DNA from: Aurantiochytrium sp. KH105
Lineage: Eukaryota; Sar; Bigyra; Thraustochytrida; Thraustochytriidae
NCBI GenBank assembly: GCA_003116975.1
Contig: BGKB01000089.1
Coordinates: 186,001-250,000, forward strand
DNA: 64,000 nt
Direction: 5' to 3'
The notes under the pieces are model-generated. The model was not told the origin of the DNA. It did not search any database and saw only the letters and a program-made list of their open reading frames with translations. This document shows positions 15,001 through 30,000 of the stretch, one piece after another. The position numbers and the translations under genes were made by a program. Every line of letters starts with the position of its first letter. Position 1 is the stretch's first letter.

Positions 15001-18000
15001 TGGTTGCCGGTAGTGCGACGCGCCTCAAGGTCTACTGGGATGCTCCAACGGACGATAACGGCGCCAGTGTAGATTCGTACTCTGTGAACTGGGCGACAAC
15101 GAGTGACGCAGAACTCGATCGCTGGACACAGAGCATTGTAGATACCCCTTCTGCCTTCCAGAGTACTCTGGGCGTTGCTTCATTTGAATACACGATTGCG
15201 GATCTCATTCCAGGACAGACATATGTTGTTCGAGTGGCTGCGGGCAACTCTGAAGGTACCGGACCTTACGAAACCGCCGATGCAACTGGATCACTCACGA
15301 TTCCCACCTCACATGCTCCTAGGCGCGCGCTTGATGCAATTGCCGATGGCAGCGTTATCCTCTCGACGATTCCTGCATCGGCAGGATCCTCTGGTGGCTC
15401 TCTCCGCATTGCTGATGCTGTTCAGTCTCTGCAGGTCTCCTGGTCGGCACCACTCGACTCGGTCGGGTCTTCGCCCTCGGGATACCTTCTCGAATGGTAC
15501 ACGCTGCCGGCTGCAACGCTGCAGACGCAGACTATCACTGTGGACAGCACGAGTGCCATTTCTGGGAGTTTTACCCTTTCATACGAAGATGAGGAGACGG
15601 ACGCGCTCCCATGGGATACCTCGGCGGAAGACATGAAGGCCGCTCTTGATAATCTTTGTGGCTTGCGGTCTGTCTCCGTTTCTCGTTCTGCCGAAACGAA
15701 TGGCTTTACATGGACAGTCGTGCTTGATGCTGACATGGGCGCAAAATCAGAGATCGTCCTTGATGCCGCTCGAGTCTCCACTTCAGGAACCTTGTCATCA
15801 AGCACAAGCGTGACTCTGGGAGTTCTCCCCGGGGAGTATGGCGCCGTAGAGCTCTCTGCATCGACTACGGAGTACGTAATTACAGGACTTTCGGCCGGAA
15901 CCTCTTACTTTGCACGGGTGAGCACCGGAAACGATCGCTGCTGGAGCGCGCCGCAGACTTCCACACCATTGTCAGCGGCTCCGCCCCGGCAAAAACCAGA
16001 CGTCGTGCAGGACGCGCAGCTTGCTGTGCAATCCGCGAGCGCTCTCAAAGTATACTGGAATGCACCCGAAAGTGATGGTGCGGATCTCATCACCAAGTAC
16101 AAGATTGAGTGGGATGTTCGGTCCGACTTTGCTTCGGAGGCCTCCTCCGGAAAGGGATACCACGAGGTGTCCAAGTCACTTGCGTCAGAGTGCCAGTCCT
16201 CGCCTTGCTCCTACATTATCAACTCTCTTCCTCAAGGCGTGGACATTTACGTTCGACTTTTCGCCTACAACTCATTTGGGTATTCTGTCCGGGGCACTCC
16301 GACGGTGCCAGCTTTCGCCAAGCCGTGCACTCAGCCTCATGCGCCAACCGGTGTCGCCGTTGACTCGAACGCCGATGGAACACTTAGCGTTCGCTTTGCG
16401 GCACCTGAAAATGATGGTGGCGAGTCGATCACAAAGTACAAGATCGAATGGGACGTCCTGGGCCAACACGCAGTCGATCATGGCGCGACTGACGCGGTAC
16501 CTTACAGTTTGAGGGAAGTTCAAACGATTACGACTTCCACGACGAATGCACTCAGTGGACACTTTGTACTCCGCTACCGAGAGCACGCGACAGGGAGCCT
16601 TGCCCACGATGTCAGCGCTCAAGACCTTGAGGACGCCCTTCGCGAGCTGCCAACGATTGCAAATGACATTCACGTCACCCGCCGCAAGCGCGTGGACGAT
16701 TCGATTCAGGCGACGGAGAACAAAGGCTATGTTTGGCTCATCACTTTCGGCGAAGCGCACGGAGATGCGTACGAGCTTGAAGTTTCTGTCGATGACGGGA
16801 ACACCTACTCATCATCAGGCTCCGGTGGAACGCTTTCCGGGGCGGATGCGCAAGTTGATGTCGCAACCTCGGTCATTGGCCTTGATGGATTTGCAAAGCA
16901 GAGCGTTACCATCAACGCGGACGCAGATGATCTTGGTGGCACCTTTTACCTCTCTTTTGCTGGGCGCGGAACCGGTTCCATTCCGTTCGATGCTTCCCCG
17001 GAGGTGTTGCGGGCATCTCTCGAGACTATTCCGGCCGTCGGAGAGGTTCGCGTTCACCGCGAGACGGTTGACAATGGCTTCACCTGGACGGTTATTTTCC
17101 TCACGAGTCTTGGCGACCAACCACCTCTCACGCCTCACCACGAGAATGTGCAAGGGACAAACCCAACATTGACTGTATCTGAAGTCAAGGCGGGTCGGCT
17201 TCCGAGCATGGACTCGAGCCAAAAGGACGTAGCTGAAGTCGACATTGCTTCGCTTGGGTCTGGAACCGCATACTCGTTCACACTGCCGAGTGATTTGATT
17301 CGTGGTGCCCGCTACCATGTGCGTGTATCGGCTTGGAACGGCGTGGGCCATACCTATGGCCCCTCAGCGTATGCCGTACCGGCTTCGACTCTCCTTCATG
17401 CTCCGTTCACCGAGTTCAACGATCTCGCGGCCAAAGCTCTTGGGCCTGATGCCCTTGAATTCAGCTGGGCTGCACCTCCTCGGAGTGTTGCAGCTTCGAC
17501 GGAGCAGCTTGTAGTCGAGTGGGACACAAACGCTGCTGCCAAAGAGGTTCAGATTGTGTCGTCGTCGTCGACCGGATCTGAAGGAACCTTCACGCTATCG
17601 CTCGGGACATCGACGACAACACCTATCCCCTATGATGCATCTTCGACCGAAATGCAGGCCGTGCTGGAGGCGCTGTCGTCAGTCGGTACAGTTTCGGTCA
17701 CCCGTGAGTCTCTCGGAGCCGGTGCCTTCAGCTGGAGTGTTACGTTCGTTTCCAATGTTGGTGGCATACCTCTCATGAGCGGGAATGCCGGTGGTCTCGT
17801 TGGGACGAATGCTCTCGTTTCGGTCGATCGTGCTGTTGCGGGAACGATTCCTGCCTTCGATCAGGGAACCATTGGAATCACTGTGTTTCCGCTCGGATCG
17901 ATGCTGCTTGGACGCAGTGCAAATGAGCAGCGTATTCGCGTCGTCACATCTGGCGCCGATGACCTTGGTGGGTCTTTCCGTGTTTCGTTGCATGGCGAGG

Positions 18001-21000
18001 TTTCCGCAGACATCCCGTTTGATGCCAGTGAAGCTGTTCTCAAATCGAGACTGGAGGACTTGGCTGCTATCGACGAGGTTGAGGTCACGCGTGTTACTCT
18101 GACACAGCACACGGGATCCGTCAATTCTGATGCTGGCTTTGAATGGACAGTTCGATTCACTGGCGCAATGATTGCGCAACCCAACCTGCTTGTTTCTACG
18201 CGAGCAGACGGGAGTGACGCTCATCTCTTTGCATGCCATGGCCAATTGACGGGCACGAAACCGTGCGTGCATAGCGAGATTGTTGAGGTGGGCGGCGAGC
18301 TGCCCACTCGTACCGTTATTTATGGCTTGGCGGACGGGGTCGGCTACTATCTTCGTATCTCAGCACAGTCATACGACTCTACTTCTCAAGAGGCTACGAC
18401 CATCGCCCCACTTCTCGTTTCCCCCTCGCCAGTGGCACCTTCGTCGCCGCAAAACGTCTTGGTCCGCGTCCTAGCTGGAAGCGAGCTCGGCATTGCGTGG
18501 GACCCGCCTGCGCATGATGGCGGCTTGCAACTTCAAAATTATGTCGTTCAGGTAGACACGAGCATGTCGTTTGGTGCAGGTGCTCGCAAAATCACGGTCA
18601 ATGGAGATACAACCTCAACGGTGGTAACAGGGCTCTCGACTTCTTTGCCTTACTATGTCCGTGTTCTTGCATACAATGGTGAAGGGTACAGTGAGCCTGC
18701 AGCGGGCCTTGCGGTGCACGATGCTGGCGAAATTCAAACTTTTACACTTACCGCTTCCGGTACGACCACCACGGGGCAGTTCACCATCGATTGCAGTGGT
18801 GATACGACAGTGGGCCTTGATCACGACGCCACTGCTGCGGACGTTGCGAACGCTCTAGCGGAGCTGGACACTTTCAAACATGCACATCCTTGCGTGAGCG
18901 TGCTCGATGTCGACTCCGTTGACTCTGGAATCACCTATGGTCTTCGCTGGACCGTGAGCTTCCCTGCGAGCCTTGGAAGTCTCGCTCAGTGCACATCTAC
19001 TGTTTCGGGAATTGACCAGAGCGGAACTATTGCTGATGCCACGGTAGTCGAAGGCCGTACCTCGTATGAAACGGTGCAAACAGGCCAACGCGCGCCAACT
19101 GAGCCGCTACTGCCCACCCTCACCGTGGTGAGCGACGATTCTCTCGGCATTTCATGGAAGATGCCGTCTCACACGGGAGGTTCGCAGCCGACCCATTTTC
19201 TTGTTGAGTGGGCCAACGAGTATGACTTTGTGACCTCGACGTCTTCTGTTCTCTCCACCTCAACGTGTTGTCTCGTGGATGTGAATGCCTGCACGGGTAC
19301 CGAATTCTGTCGACTCAGTTTTACTGCTGCAGGGACTTCCCAGTTGAAAATATCATCCCTGACCGCAGGCGCAACCTATTATGTGCGTGTCGCAGCTTAT
19401 AATGCAAACGGTTTGGGGACTTGGATTCGGAGCGCTCCGGCAACAGCACAGCCCGCTACGCAGCTGCCTCCTCGGCCCGCGAGTTTTTCAATCGCAGTGA
19501 GCGAAGCAGATGTTCCGGGTCATATCCATGTCAGGTACGACGCACCTGTTCACAACGAGCTCATGTACCCCACCACCGATGGAGGAGCTTCGATTACTGC
19601 ATACAGGTTTGAGTGGGATGTCACTTCCAGCTTTGATTCTATTGCTGGTACGTCCCCGCTTGGAACGTATGATGCGTCCACCATCACCGGTGACGACGGG
19701 TACGACGATTGCAGCTCGGGTGCATGCATCATGGATACCCTCGGTGCCGAAGTCCAGACTGTGATGGTCTTTGCCGGCGAGGGAACCATTACGGCCGGCG
19801 GATTCAAGCTCGATCTTGGCGCTCAGACGTCTGCCTGCATCGATCATGATGCCACGAGTGCAGAGATGAAATCAGCTTTGGACCTTATATCAAGCGGTGT
19901 GACCGTCTCACGAGAGACGACCACAAGCCCTGGCAACGGCTTTTTGTATCGGATCACCTTTTCCAGCTCAGATGCGGATATTCCAGAGTTAGTGCATTCT
20001 ACTGACTCGTCGAGCTGCGTTGCTTTCAGTGGAGCCGGCCTTACGGACCCGCAAGTGGTCGGCGGCACGTCTTTGAATGGAGGGGCTTTCACGCCTGGGA
20101 CGTCATACCATCTTCGGGTCCACGCGATCAATAGCGTAGGAGTTGGTCTTGAGACACTCGCGAGCCCGGCGCTCCTTGTCCCGCGAGCGCCTCCTGAGCC
20201 ACCACAGTCGGTTCGAGCCCGCTCCGTGGCAGACGATGCAACCGCTCTCTACATTGAGTGGGTTCCGCCGGCAACAACGAACGGAGCCCGAGTGAGCTCG
20301 TACCGTGTCGAAATTAGCGAGTCCTCTGACTTCAGTGTGCTTGCAGCAACCGAAAATGTGGCGATTTTCACTGGCGATGACGGACTGTCGCTCTTTAGCA
20401 CGACCATTACTGGCCTTACCGATAGTACCGAGCATTTTGTGAGGGTTTTCGCGGTGAACGATCAGGGCGACAGCGCCACTGCAGAGGAGGCGACGGCATT
20501 TTGCGAGACCGGACTCGAAGCTTGCGAGGCCTCGCAGATTCTCACTCGGGCTCTTCCCGAAGTTGTCGCGAACGTGGCTCTTTCCAATGAAGCTTTCAAT
20601 GGGCAGAACTCATTCTCCGACTCCTCGCTTACCATTACATGGGAGTCTGGAAGTGTTGCAAACAACATTCCCAACACAAGATATCGCGTGGAATGGGACA
20701 TCAGCCCGAGCTTTGCATCTGTTGATGGAAAACCGCTTTCTTTCGGGAGCTCGAACTCGGATGGCGACGGTATGGATGGCTCACCATACCGAGACGAGGC
20801 CACGCCTGGTGATGAGCTTTCGCTGACGGTGACGGGCCTCCAAGCTGGAACCACGTACTACTTTCGCGTGACTCCTCGCAACTCTCTGGGATATGGAACA
20901 GCGTCAGTTGTGCACAGTGCAGTGCCCATGAGGGCGCCGGATGCGCCGACTCATGTTGGTGTGCGCTTGCTCTCTGCTTCAGAAGTTTCTGCGGATCCTG

Positions 21001-24000
21001 CGTTGTTGGGTACAAGTCTTCACGTATCGTGGTCTAGCCCGCCAAGCGACGGTGGTGATGATCTTGACGGCTATGTTGTCGAGTGGTCCACTACGCCGTG
21101 GAATGATTTTGCGCTGGAGATGCAAACGGTGACAGTGGGCATCCAGGATGGCGACGGCGACCTTTCGGGCACTTTTCGTTTGACCATGAACACACTTACA
21201 TGCGATCATTGCCGCGTACAAGGTAATTATCAAACGGCGCGCATCCCCAGCGGCGCAACTGGCACTCTTCTCAAGGCGGAGCTTGAAAATCTGCCGAACA
21301 TCGACTCCGTCACCGTAACGCAAACATCGACTTCGACTTCGCAGACCGTTTGGGAAGTGACCTTTGACAACATGGTTGGCCCTGTGCCAACATTGGCTGC
21401 AGACGGCTCAGAACTGGTGGATTCGACGGGAACTGCGACGCTGCCCTCTGCGGAGGTGTCACCTACTGACGCTGCAACGGTTCCATTCCAAGAGCAGAAG
21501 GTCGTGGTGTCCTCTCTGTCAGCGATGCATACCACAACTGAGGTGCAAACTATCACTACGTACGTGGACTCTGGGAATACAATCTCGGGCAACTACGCTG
21601 TTACGGTGGATGCTTCCTCAGATTGTGGACTGTGCACGATTTCAGGTGCTCAAACTCCCGTTAGTGTCAGTGCTGATGGAAGCGATCTTGAGGCGAAACT
21701 CCGTACGCTGTTCTCGAATACAGATATCACAGTGAGTGCTGCCGACGGGTCAGGGGGCTCCCACGAACGGATCTACACGATCAGCTTTCCTGACCTTGGC
21801 AACGTCCCTCTCTTGACAATCTCCGATGATTCGGGATTGAGTGGACCGAGCGCCTCTGTAACGGTGGCTCCTGGCACGGACGGAAACCGGGGTTCATATG
21901 TCTTGCAAACCCCGAGCGGTGTGTCCACGGCATGCATTCCATACGATGCGACGGCAGCCGAGATGGATGCTTTTGTGCAAGCGCACGCAGAATTTACGAC
22001 TGTCAGCACGTCACTTTCCACGAGCGCAACAGACCGCACATACACAATTTCGATTTCAGACCCGAGCAGTGATGCTCCTTCGCTCAACGCAGTATATCCG
22101 GCCATCAGCGCACGCTGTGATCCGATTCAGTGCGGCGCAAGCGCTGGCACAGACTGTACTACGGAATCCATCGCCTCCTTCGACTTTAGCAGATGTGCCA
22201 GCACGTCTGATGGCAACTGCCCATTTGTCGCAGCTGGTGTCAATTCGTACAGAATTACAGGTCTGACGCCTGGACGCTCGTACTACACGCGCGTCGCCGC
22301 AAAGAACCGAATTGGCTATGGCGAGACGATTGCAACAACACCGAGCGTACTTGCGCCGCCATTCCAGACACCGGATGCGCCGTGCAACCCGTTCGATTCA
22401 TCTACTGCGTGCGAGAGCCCCATTCTCAGGCTTCGCTCTAGCACTGAACTCGAAGTTCATTTTGCTCTGCCACAGTTTGACGGTGGACGGGCCGTGAGCC
22501 AGTTCAAGGTTGAGTGGGACAGCACCAATGCTTTCAGCAGTTCTGACTATGGCAGCGCCGTCGTTGCTGCGGCGGAAACTGTCAAGTACGTGATTAGCGG
22601 CCTGACGACGGGCACGGCCTACTATGTCCGTGTGTCAGCGTACAATGCTGAGAAGGGGTTCGGTGCCGCGGCCACGACGCAACCTGCGAGCGAAACGCCT
22701 CGGGGACTTCCTGGGCCGGTTCAGTCCGTCTCGTTGACGAACACTGGCACAGGAAATTCTCTTCAGGCGAGCTGGTCGGCTCCAGTTCTCCCCTCTGGAT
22801 TGACTGTGGATAGGTACTTTATCGAGTGGTACCAGCGCTCTGCTTCGACGCCTCACTTTGGTGTGCAGAATGAACAGACCGTGGCCGTAACAGGGGCTAC
22901 CTCTGGGTCCTTCACCCTTTCCTTTGGCAGCAGCTTCGACGTTGATCTTGGCACGGTGACCGTCACGCAGGGCGACAGCTTTCTGGAGCCTTTGAATGGC
23001 TTCGATCCCACTGTTGCTCTTGCTCGCGGCGACACGATCCTTGTCGATGGCGTTGAATTCACCATTGATACAGATCCCACATCGGTCTTCGGGGCTTCAC
23101 GAATCCCGTTGGCTACAAGCTTTTCTGGGGACTCAGGAATCTACACTGTTCTTGGCAAGCCAACGACGACGGATATCGCATACGATGCGTCAGCAGCACG
23201 AATGGAAGAGGCTCTGGAGTCACTTTCGTCTGTCGGTGACATTAGTGTGCAAAGGTCTTCGAGCGGCAGCGACTACACGTGGACGATTTCCTTCTTGTCG
23301 CAACGAGGCGCACAACCTTCGCTCGCGTACAACACCGAGCTATTGTCGACCGGAGCATCGTTGACGATCGACAGCACTCATGTCACGGGAGTGGATCCAC
23401 TCAACTACCGCTCCGCACTCGTCACGGCCCCGACATCCACCTACACGATGGAAGGTCTCAGTGTTGGCGAGGTGTACTTTGTACAAGTTGCTGCGCAGAC
23501 AGACCGAGGCCGTGGACCACTGGTGGCATCATCGCCGACGTCTCTTTCTCCAAAGAGCGTACCGATCGCCTCGACCTCAGTCGAAATGCGAATTGTTGAC
23601 GATGACTCCGTGCTGGTGTCCTTTGAGGAGCCGGAAGAGCATGGCGGTGAGACCGTGAACTCGTTCCGCGTCGAAATTGACCGCAGTGCCGGCTTCAGCT
23701 CTTCAGACAAGGTTTCGCAGACGTTGCCAATTGACTATACTGTGCAGCGCATTCGCACCAGCGCATATGCTGCGGGGATCAGTGGTACCTTCTACCTCGC
23801 TTATGGAGGCTTTGATGACTTTGGTGCTTACACGCAAAGGTTGTGTGGTGATTTGCTTGTGATCGTAGCGAACGGTGCCTCGTCGCTCGTCAAGGTCTCT
23901 GGCGCGACTGATTTGACTGACTGCGTTGCTCGGGGAGACTACATTCGCATCTTGGGACACACCTACCGCGTGCACCTGTCGGACACGCTAGATGCAAACA

Positions 24001-27000
24001 ATCTTCCTCTTGCAAGTGTTGCGGATGCGAGCATATCGGCAACCTTTGAAGGCGAGACGGTGTCTGTGGGAACTCCTGTTTTCCAGCTCGACACGGCTTT
24101 GGGAGGGTGCTCTGTGGCACCTGGCGAGACAGATTTGTCTGGGCTTTTCGACGCGGGCATTGCGAATGGAAACCTTGCTCCGCCAACGCTTATTGAAGGC
24201 GACTTTGTTCGTGTTGGCGATATCGTCAATGGCCCGACGTATCGGATTCATCTCACCAATGCATGGGGCACCTACACCGCGCCTCTTGCGGACAGCGAAG
24301 ATGCAAGCATGGCAGCCTCGCACGAGGGTGATACATACGCGTACGTGCCTTGCTATCGTCTTGCGCGCACAGCCGCCATTAGTGCGGATGCAAGTGCTGG
24401 TGATGTCAAGTCTGCGATTGAGGATCTGGGACTGGTTGGCACCGTTGACGTCGCGCGCAAGTCTGTGGACAACGGGTACGAATGGGAAGTCACATTTACA
24501 AGTGTTCGTACGAGTTCTCCGCGAAAACTTGTTGCAATCTTTGAGGACACACTTTCTGCTCCATCGAGCGACGCAACGGTAACGATCAAGGCGCTTGGTC
24601 GCGCGCAATTTGACGGCCTTCTGAGCGGTGTTCCTTACTACGGTCAGGTTGCTGCTGGTAATCAGCTTGGCTTTTCAACACCCGAAGCAACGGTTCCCGT
24701 CTCCGTCTCGCCCATTCTCTTGGCGCCGCGTGAAGTAAGCCATCCTACAGTGAGCACCATCTCGAATACTGAACTGCTCGTGGAATGGACGGCCCCGCTC
24801 GAGAATGGTGGCGCAGCTGTCACGCAGTATGAGCTCGAATGGGACGTGAGCCCGCTCTTCGACTCGCCTTTGCTCGGTTCGGCTGTGGTTCTGAGTACTT
24901 CGTCGGCTCAGGTTCTGGAAGTCCGTCGCATCACGTGTGAAAATGCGGCCGCGGGTACTTTTCAGCTCATCTTTGATGGTCAACGCGCGGACCCCATTCC
25001 TGTCGACGCCACTTCCGATGAAGTCAAGACTGCACTCGAGTCACTGATTACAGTGAACACCGTCCACGTCTCGCGCAACCTGCTGGCAGCGACCTCGGGA
25101 TACTCCTGGGAGATTACCTTTGCGGACATTCTTTACCCGGGCAAAGTTGGCGCACGCCTTGCAGTTGATGATGCAGGTATTCCAACTGGAGCACTGGCTG
25201 TGGAAGACGTCCGTGCTGGCGTAGAGGGTCGCAAGGCCTACAGCTACCATGTGACCGGACTTTCGCGGCAACTTTACTACGTGCGAATTGCTGCTTACAA
25301 TGCAAAGCGTGGCACTGGCGAGTTTGCGGCTTCTCTTCCTGCAGCTCTTACGCCAGCGACTGGAATTCCGCTGCCGCCAACTAATGTTGCGGTCGCGGTC
25401 GCGACAGAGAGTTCGGCAGAGGTCACCTTCGGCTTTCCTCTGAGCAGTGGCGGTGCACAGATCTCGCACTTCGTTATCGAGATTGATGTCATTGACTCCT
25501 TCAACAGCGATGAGCTTCGCACAGTAGACGAAGTGGTTAGCGCTGGCACCAGCTATCCCGTCACTGTCCCTGTATACGATCTCATTCCCGGCAAAGAGTA
25601 CTACTTTCGCGTGTACGGCGTCAACAGTGAAGGTGATGGAAAGGTTCAGGTGGCAACGAATTCCCCACTCAGAACCCTTGATGTTCCGGACCGTCCTGGC
25701 GCCGTCACACTGCGGCGCAATTTCATGGACGGGGACGGCGCGCTTCTCGTCGAATACTCGTTGCCTCCAGGTGTGAACATGTTTGGATCAAACGGAGCGC
25801 GCGTCGAAGGTGTTCAAATCGAGTATGCAACACGCATTGACGAAGTGCAGGCAATCAATATCTCGGGCGCCGATACCGAGCCTACCGCGTCGTTTAAACT
25901 TGGCTTTGAAGGCGCGTACACTGACTGCATTCGTGTTGATGCTTCTGCGTCGGTCATTGAATTGGCTCTTAACAGCCTTGCGACGATTGATGGTGTAACC
26001 GTGCAGCAGGACACGGACGTCTGCGACACTTGCTTCCTCGTAACCTTTGTAGGATCTCATCTCTGCAATGGAAACGTTGCTGAGATGGAGGCCTTGGATG
26101 TTGGATCTGGATCTTGCCAGGCTCCTCTCACGGACTCGGTCTCAGTATCCCTCGGAACCGAGATCGAAGGAGCCGCTGGCTTTGTGCCTCATGTTTTCGA
26201 GATTCAATCCACGGCGACATCTGGAACTCTCGCAGGCACCTTTGAGCTTTCGTTTGACTTTTTGGGAGACTTCGTCACTGCGTTGCCCGGCACAGTCAGC
26301 ATCGCGGCCAAGTCTCGGGAAGCGACGACCTCTAACGATTGGACGTCTTCCATCAATCGCGGAGACTTGATCAAAATTGGAGACGAGATTCACCGCGTTG
26401 CAGAAACTGGTGCCACCTTTTCGTCAACCACGATCACGCTTGTCGATGTCCACAACGCCGGCGCTTCGGGCGCAACAGCCTATGTGATGGACACTGCTCT
26501 CGGGAACGTGCAAGTCTCGTCTGGCGCGTTTAGCGTGTCTTCGGACGATGATTTGACGAGCGAGGTTGCCGAGGGCGAGTTTGTTCGCGTTGGTGCCCAC
26601 GAAAGCGAGATTGACGCCTCCACGCTTACTACCATTGGCTTTGCCTTTGTCGATGCCTATCCTGATGCCACCGACACAAGTGTAACAGCGTACAAGCGTA
26701 AGCGAACTTCTTCGCTTGCAGCGTCGAGCACAGCGAGTGATATGAAATCGGCTTTAGAGGCTCTTCCTGGAGTCGGGTCTGTCGACGTGAGTCGCCGTGG
26801 ACCGGATGCCCAAGGCGGCTTTGTTTGGAGCGTCACGATGACATCGCTTCTTGGCAAGGCTTCTTGCGCGGACGCCGGCGCTCAGGCATCGGGGTGTCTT
26901 GCTGTGCATTCCTCGCTTACTGCAGGAGCTGGCGCGGCGCTGACAATCACCACCTCGCAGAACGGCGTCAGTCCGGACTTTACCGTGCTGGCCTCCACTC

Positions 27001-30000
27001 TCGTGGATGTCTCTACAGTCGGCGAGGTTCAAAAGATTACTTCCACGGCAACCGCGGGTACCTTTACGGTCGACTTTCAGACTTCTGGGAGCCCGTTCTC
27101 GAGTTCATTTGATGAGTCTGCCAAGGACATGAAGTTTAAGCTGGAACGACTGTCCTCAGTTGGGCGCGTCGATGTAACCGCTCAGACGAGCGTGACGGGA
27201 TCTCGCGAATGGCTCATTACCTTTTTGAGCAATATGGGTGACCTCCCTGACCTGGAGATTGACGACACCGGGGTCACGGGTGGAAGCGTCTTTTCCGAGG
27301 AAGTGTCAGCAGGTGTGGTCCTTACGGGTCGCGCCGCGATTGGCGCGGGCCAAGAGTACGACGTGGGCTCTTCTGTTCATGTCCGCGTGGCGGTGCAGAA
27401 CGAGGCCGGTCTTGGGCCCTACACGACAGTGGCGCAAGTCCCTTTCCGTTCCACTTCAACGCTTTGCCCCACCACGGCCCCCACCGCGGTGGGTTGTTCG
27501 GTGGCTCCTCTTTCGGGTGCTCCGGGTGTCGTGCCGCTGAGTCTGCTTGCTGAGCCGCAGCTCGCTTCGCCCGAGGCCCTCTCTGCACAGCCGTACTCGG
27601 CATCTCAGCTCTTGGTGTCTTGGGATGCTCCAGCTGGCGTCCTTGGGGAAACCTTTGTCGACCGCTACATTGTCGAGGCGTTTCCGCAAGCGAGCGTGAC
27701 GTCGGAGACGCAGACTGTGACGATCTCAAGCGACGTAGACAATGTGTTTGGAACCTTTACGATGACGCTCGGAAGCGAGACCACGCGCGTTCTTGCGCAC
27801 GATGCCTCTGAAGCAGAGATGGAGGCTGCTTTTGCCGAGCTCACGACGCTGCGCGGCGCTGTCGTTACCCGCACAACCGTCACGTATGGATACTCTTGGA
27901 CAATTTCATTTGCGGACGACCTCGGCGACATTGACGAGGTCACTGTGGACGCTGCGGGCCTGATCTCCTATGGAGGCACGATCACGGTGTCTATTTCGAC
28001 GCCGACTGATGGTGTCTTGCCTACCGACTATGTCTCAACAGAAGTCGTTGCGCAGGCTTGCGAACAGTGGACCGACGGTTCGTACGTCGGAAGTTGTGTT
28101 GAAGGCTCGAGCGACGTCCAAGTTCTCGTCCTCGAGGCCAATGTTGATCCAGTGGCGGGATCCATTGTCCTTGTTCGGGATGGGAACTCGGCGACGGTCT
28201 CAGCGTCTGCTGACGCCTCCGAGATTTCCGACGCAGTTCTTGCTGTGACGGGTCTCGATCCGGTCAAGGTCGTCAAGGTGGATGAGACTTCCGGTCAAGA
28301 CACCTTTGTCCAATGGCACATCACCTTTCCAGCTTCTGCAGGTGCTCAAGATGTCCTCGTTGCGCATTCTGAACACCTAGAGGGTCTTGATTCGACCGCT
28401 CAAGTGTATCGCCGCGCCGTAATTGTGTCGTCTGCCGACCAAGACAACATTGCCGGCACCTTCAAGCTCGAAATTGGGTCAGAATCAACCTCAGCACTCG
28501 CTTATAATGCCTTGCCCGCTGATATGGAGGACGAGCTGGAGCTCTTGAACAGTATTGGGCGCGTTCGTGTGTCTCGCGCGGTGTCGCGCCGAAGTGTCAA
28601 CGCTCAAGTGTCCGTCGCCAACGGCGACCAAACTGTCATTACGACTCGGGATCTTTGCGATGAAATTGCGGCGGGTGACTACTTTTGGATTGACTCGGTG
28701 TATGTTCAACGGCATAGCAGCACGGCATGCACGGCATCCGCACTGCCACTTGCTGCAGCATGGACCCAGTCCGACGTTTCCGGGACTTCGGAAGTTCAGG
28801 TCAGCGCTCATGGCTACGAATGGACAATTCTGTTCAAGGTTGTCGTCGTCGAGAATGATCTTCACATTCTCGAGTCTTTCCGCGCCGTTCCGGAGACCGA
28901 TTGGACCGGCACTGGAGTTTCACTCAAGGTCCTGTCAGCTGTTGGACATGCACCTCGGACACTTGTTCTTGGTGCACGGAGCGAGGTGCAAACAATCCGC
29001 ACGCGAGCCGATGCCGATCCTGGAACGCCTGGATTCAAGCTTAGCTACGCGGGCGCATCAAGCAGCTGTATTAGCTGGGGCGCTTCCACGAGTGATATGG
29101 AGACTAAGCTGGAGCTGCTCACGGGTCTTGATCAGGTTACTGTCACACGTTCAGGAGATGGGACTGCAGACTCACTGTTTGGATATGCCTACACGATTTC
29201 GTTCTGGGGTGATGAGTACTCTACAGGGACGATTCCGCTTCTCGTCTTGGATGGGATTGGCTCAGGTCAGTCCTGCACGAATCCCTCTGGGGGCACGCCA
29301 GAGGTCCTGATTGATGCTCCGCGGGACAGCTATGTGCTCCCTCGCTATGGGCCAAGCTATCTTGCTTTGGCCGAGGACACGACCTACGAGGTGCGCGTTA
29401 CGGCAAAGAGTATGACGAGTGGCTTCGGCCTGAGCGCGATCACGACCGCAAAGACTGCGGCGGTTGGTACCACGCCGCTTGCTCCAAGCAGCCTCGTTGC
29501 GGGCCGTTTCATCACGGCAACATCGGCGATGATCGAATACGAGGCTCCACTGCATGACGGTGGCGCGGAGGTGACGTCGATCGAAATTGAGTGGGACACA
29601 CTTGCGTCCTTTTCGTCTCCGTACAGGCAGAGCACGCGAGTTTCCGTGGTAAACGAGGTTCAGCGCGTTTACACGTCTGCCCAAGCAGACGACATCGCCG
29701 GTACCTTCACGTTGTCTTGGGGTGGCCGCGAGACGAGCGATCTCAACTACGATATTAGTGCTGCAGCTCTTGCTGAGGAGATTCAAATCATCACCGGTGC
29801 TTACTCTGAAGGCTCGAACCCGATTCAGGTGTCGCGCGTGGCTCTCGGTAATGGTTACGAATGGCGTATTACCTTTACTGGAGTTCGTGGCAATCTTGGA
29901 ACTCTCGAGGCTGACTATACTAAGCTGACCGGATACGATGCCAGAGTCACCGTGGAAGAGCTCGTCTCTGGCTCGGCCGATCTGTACCCTGGTGAATATA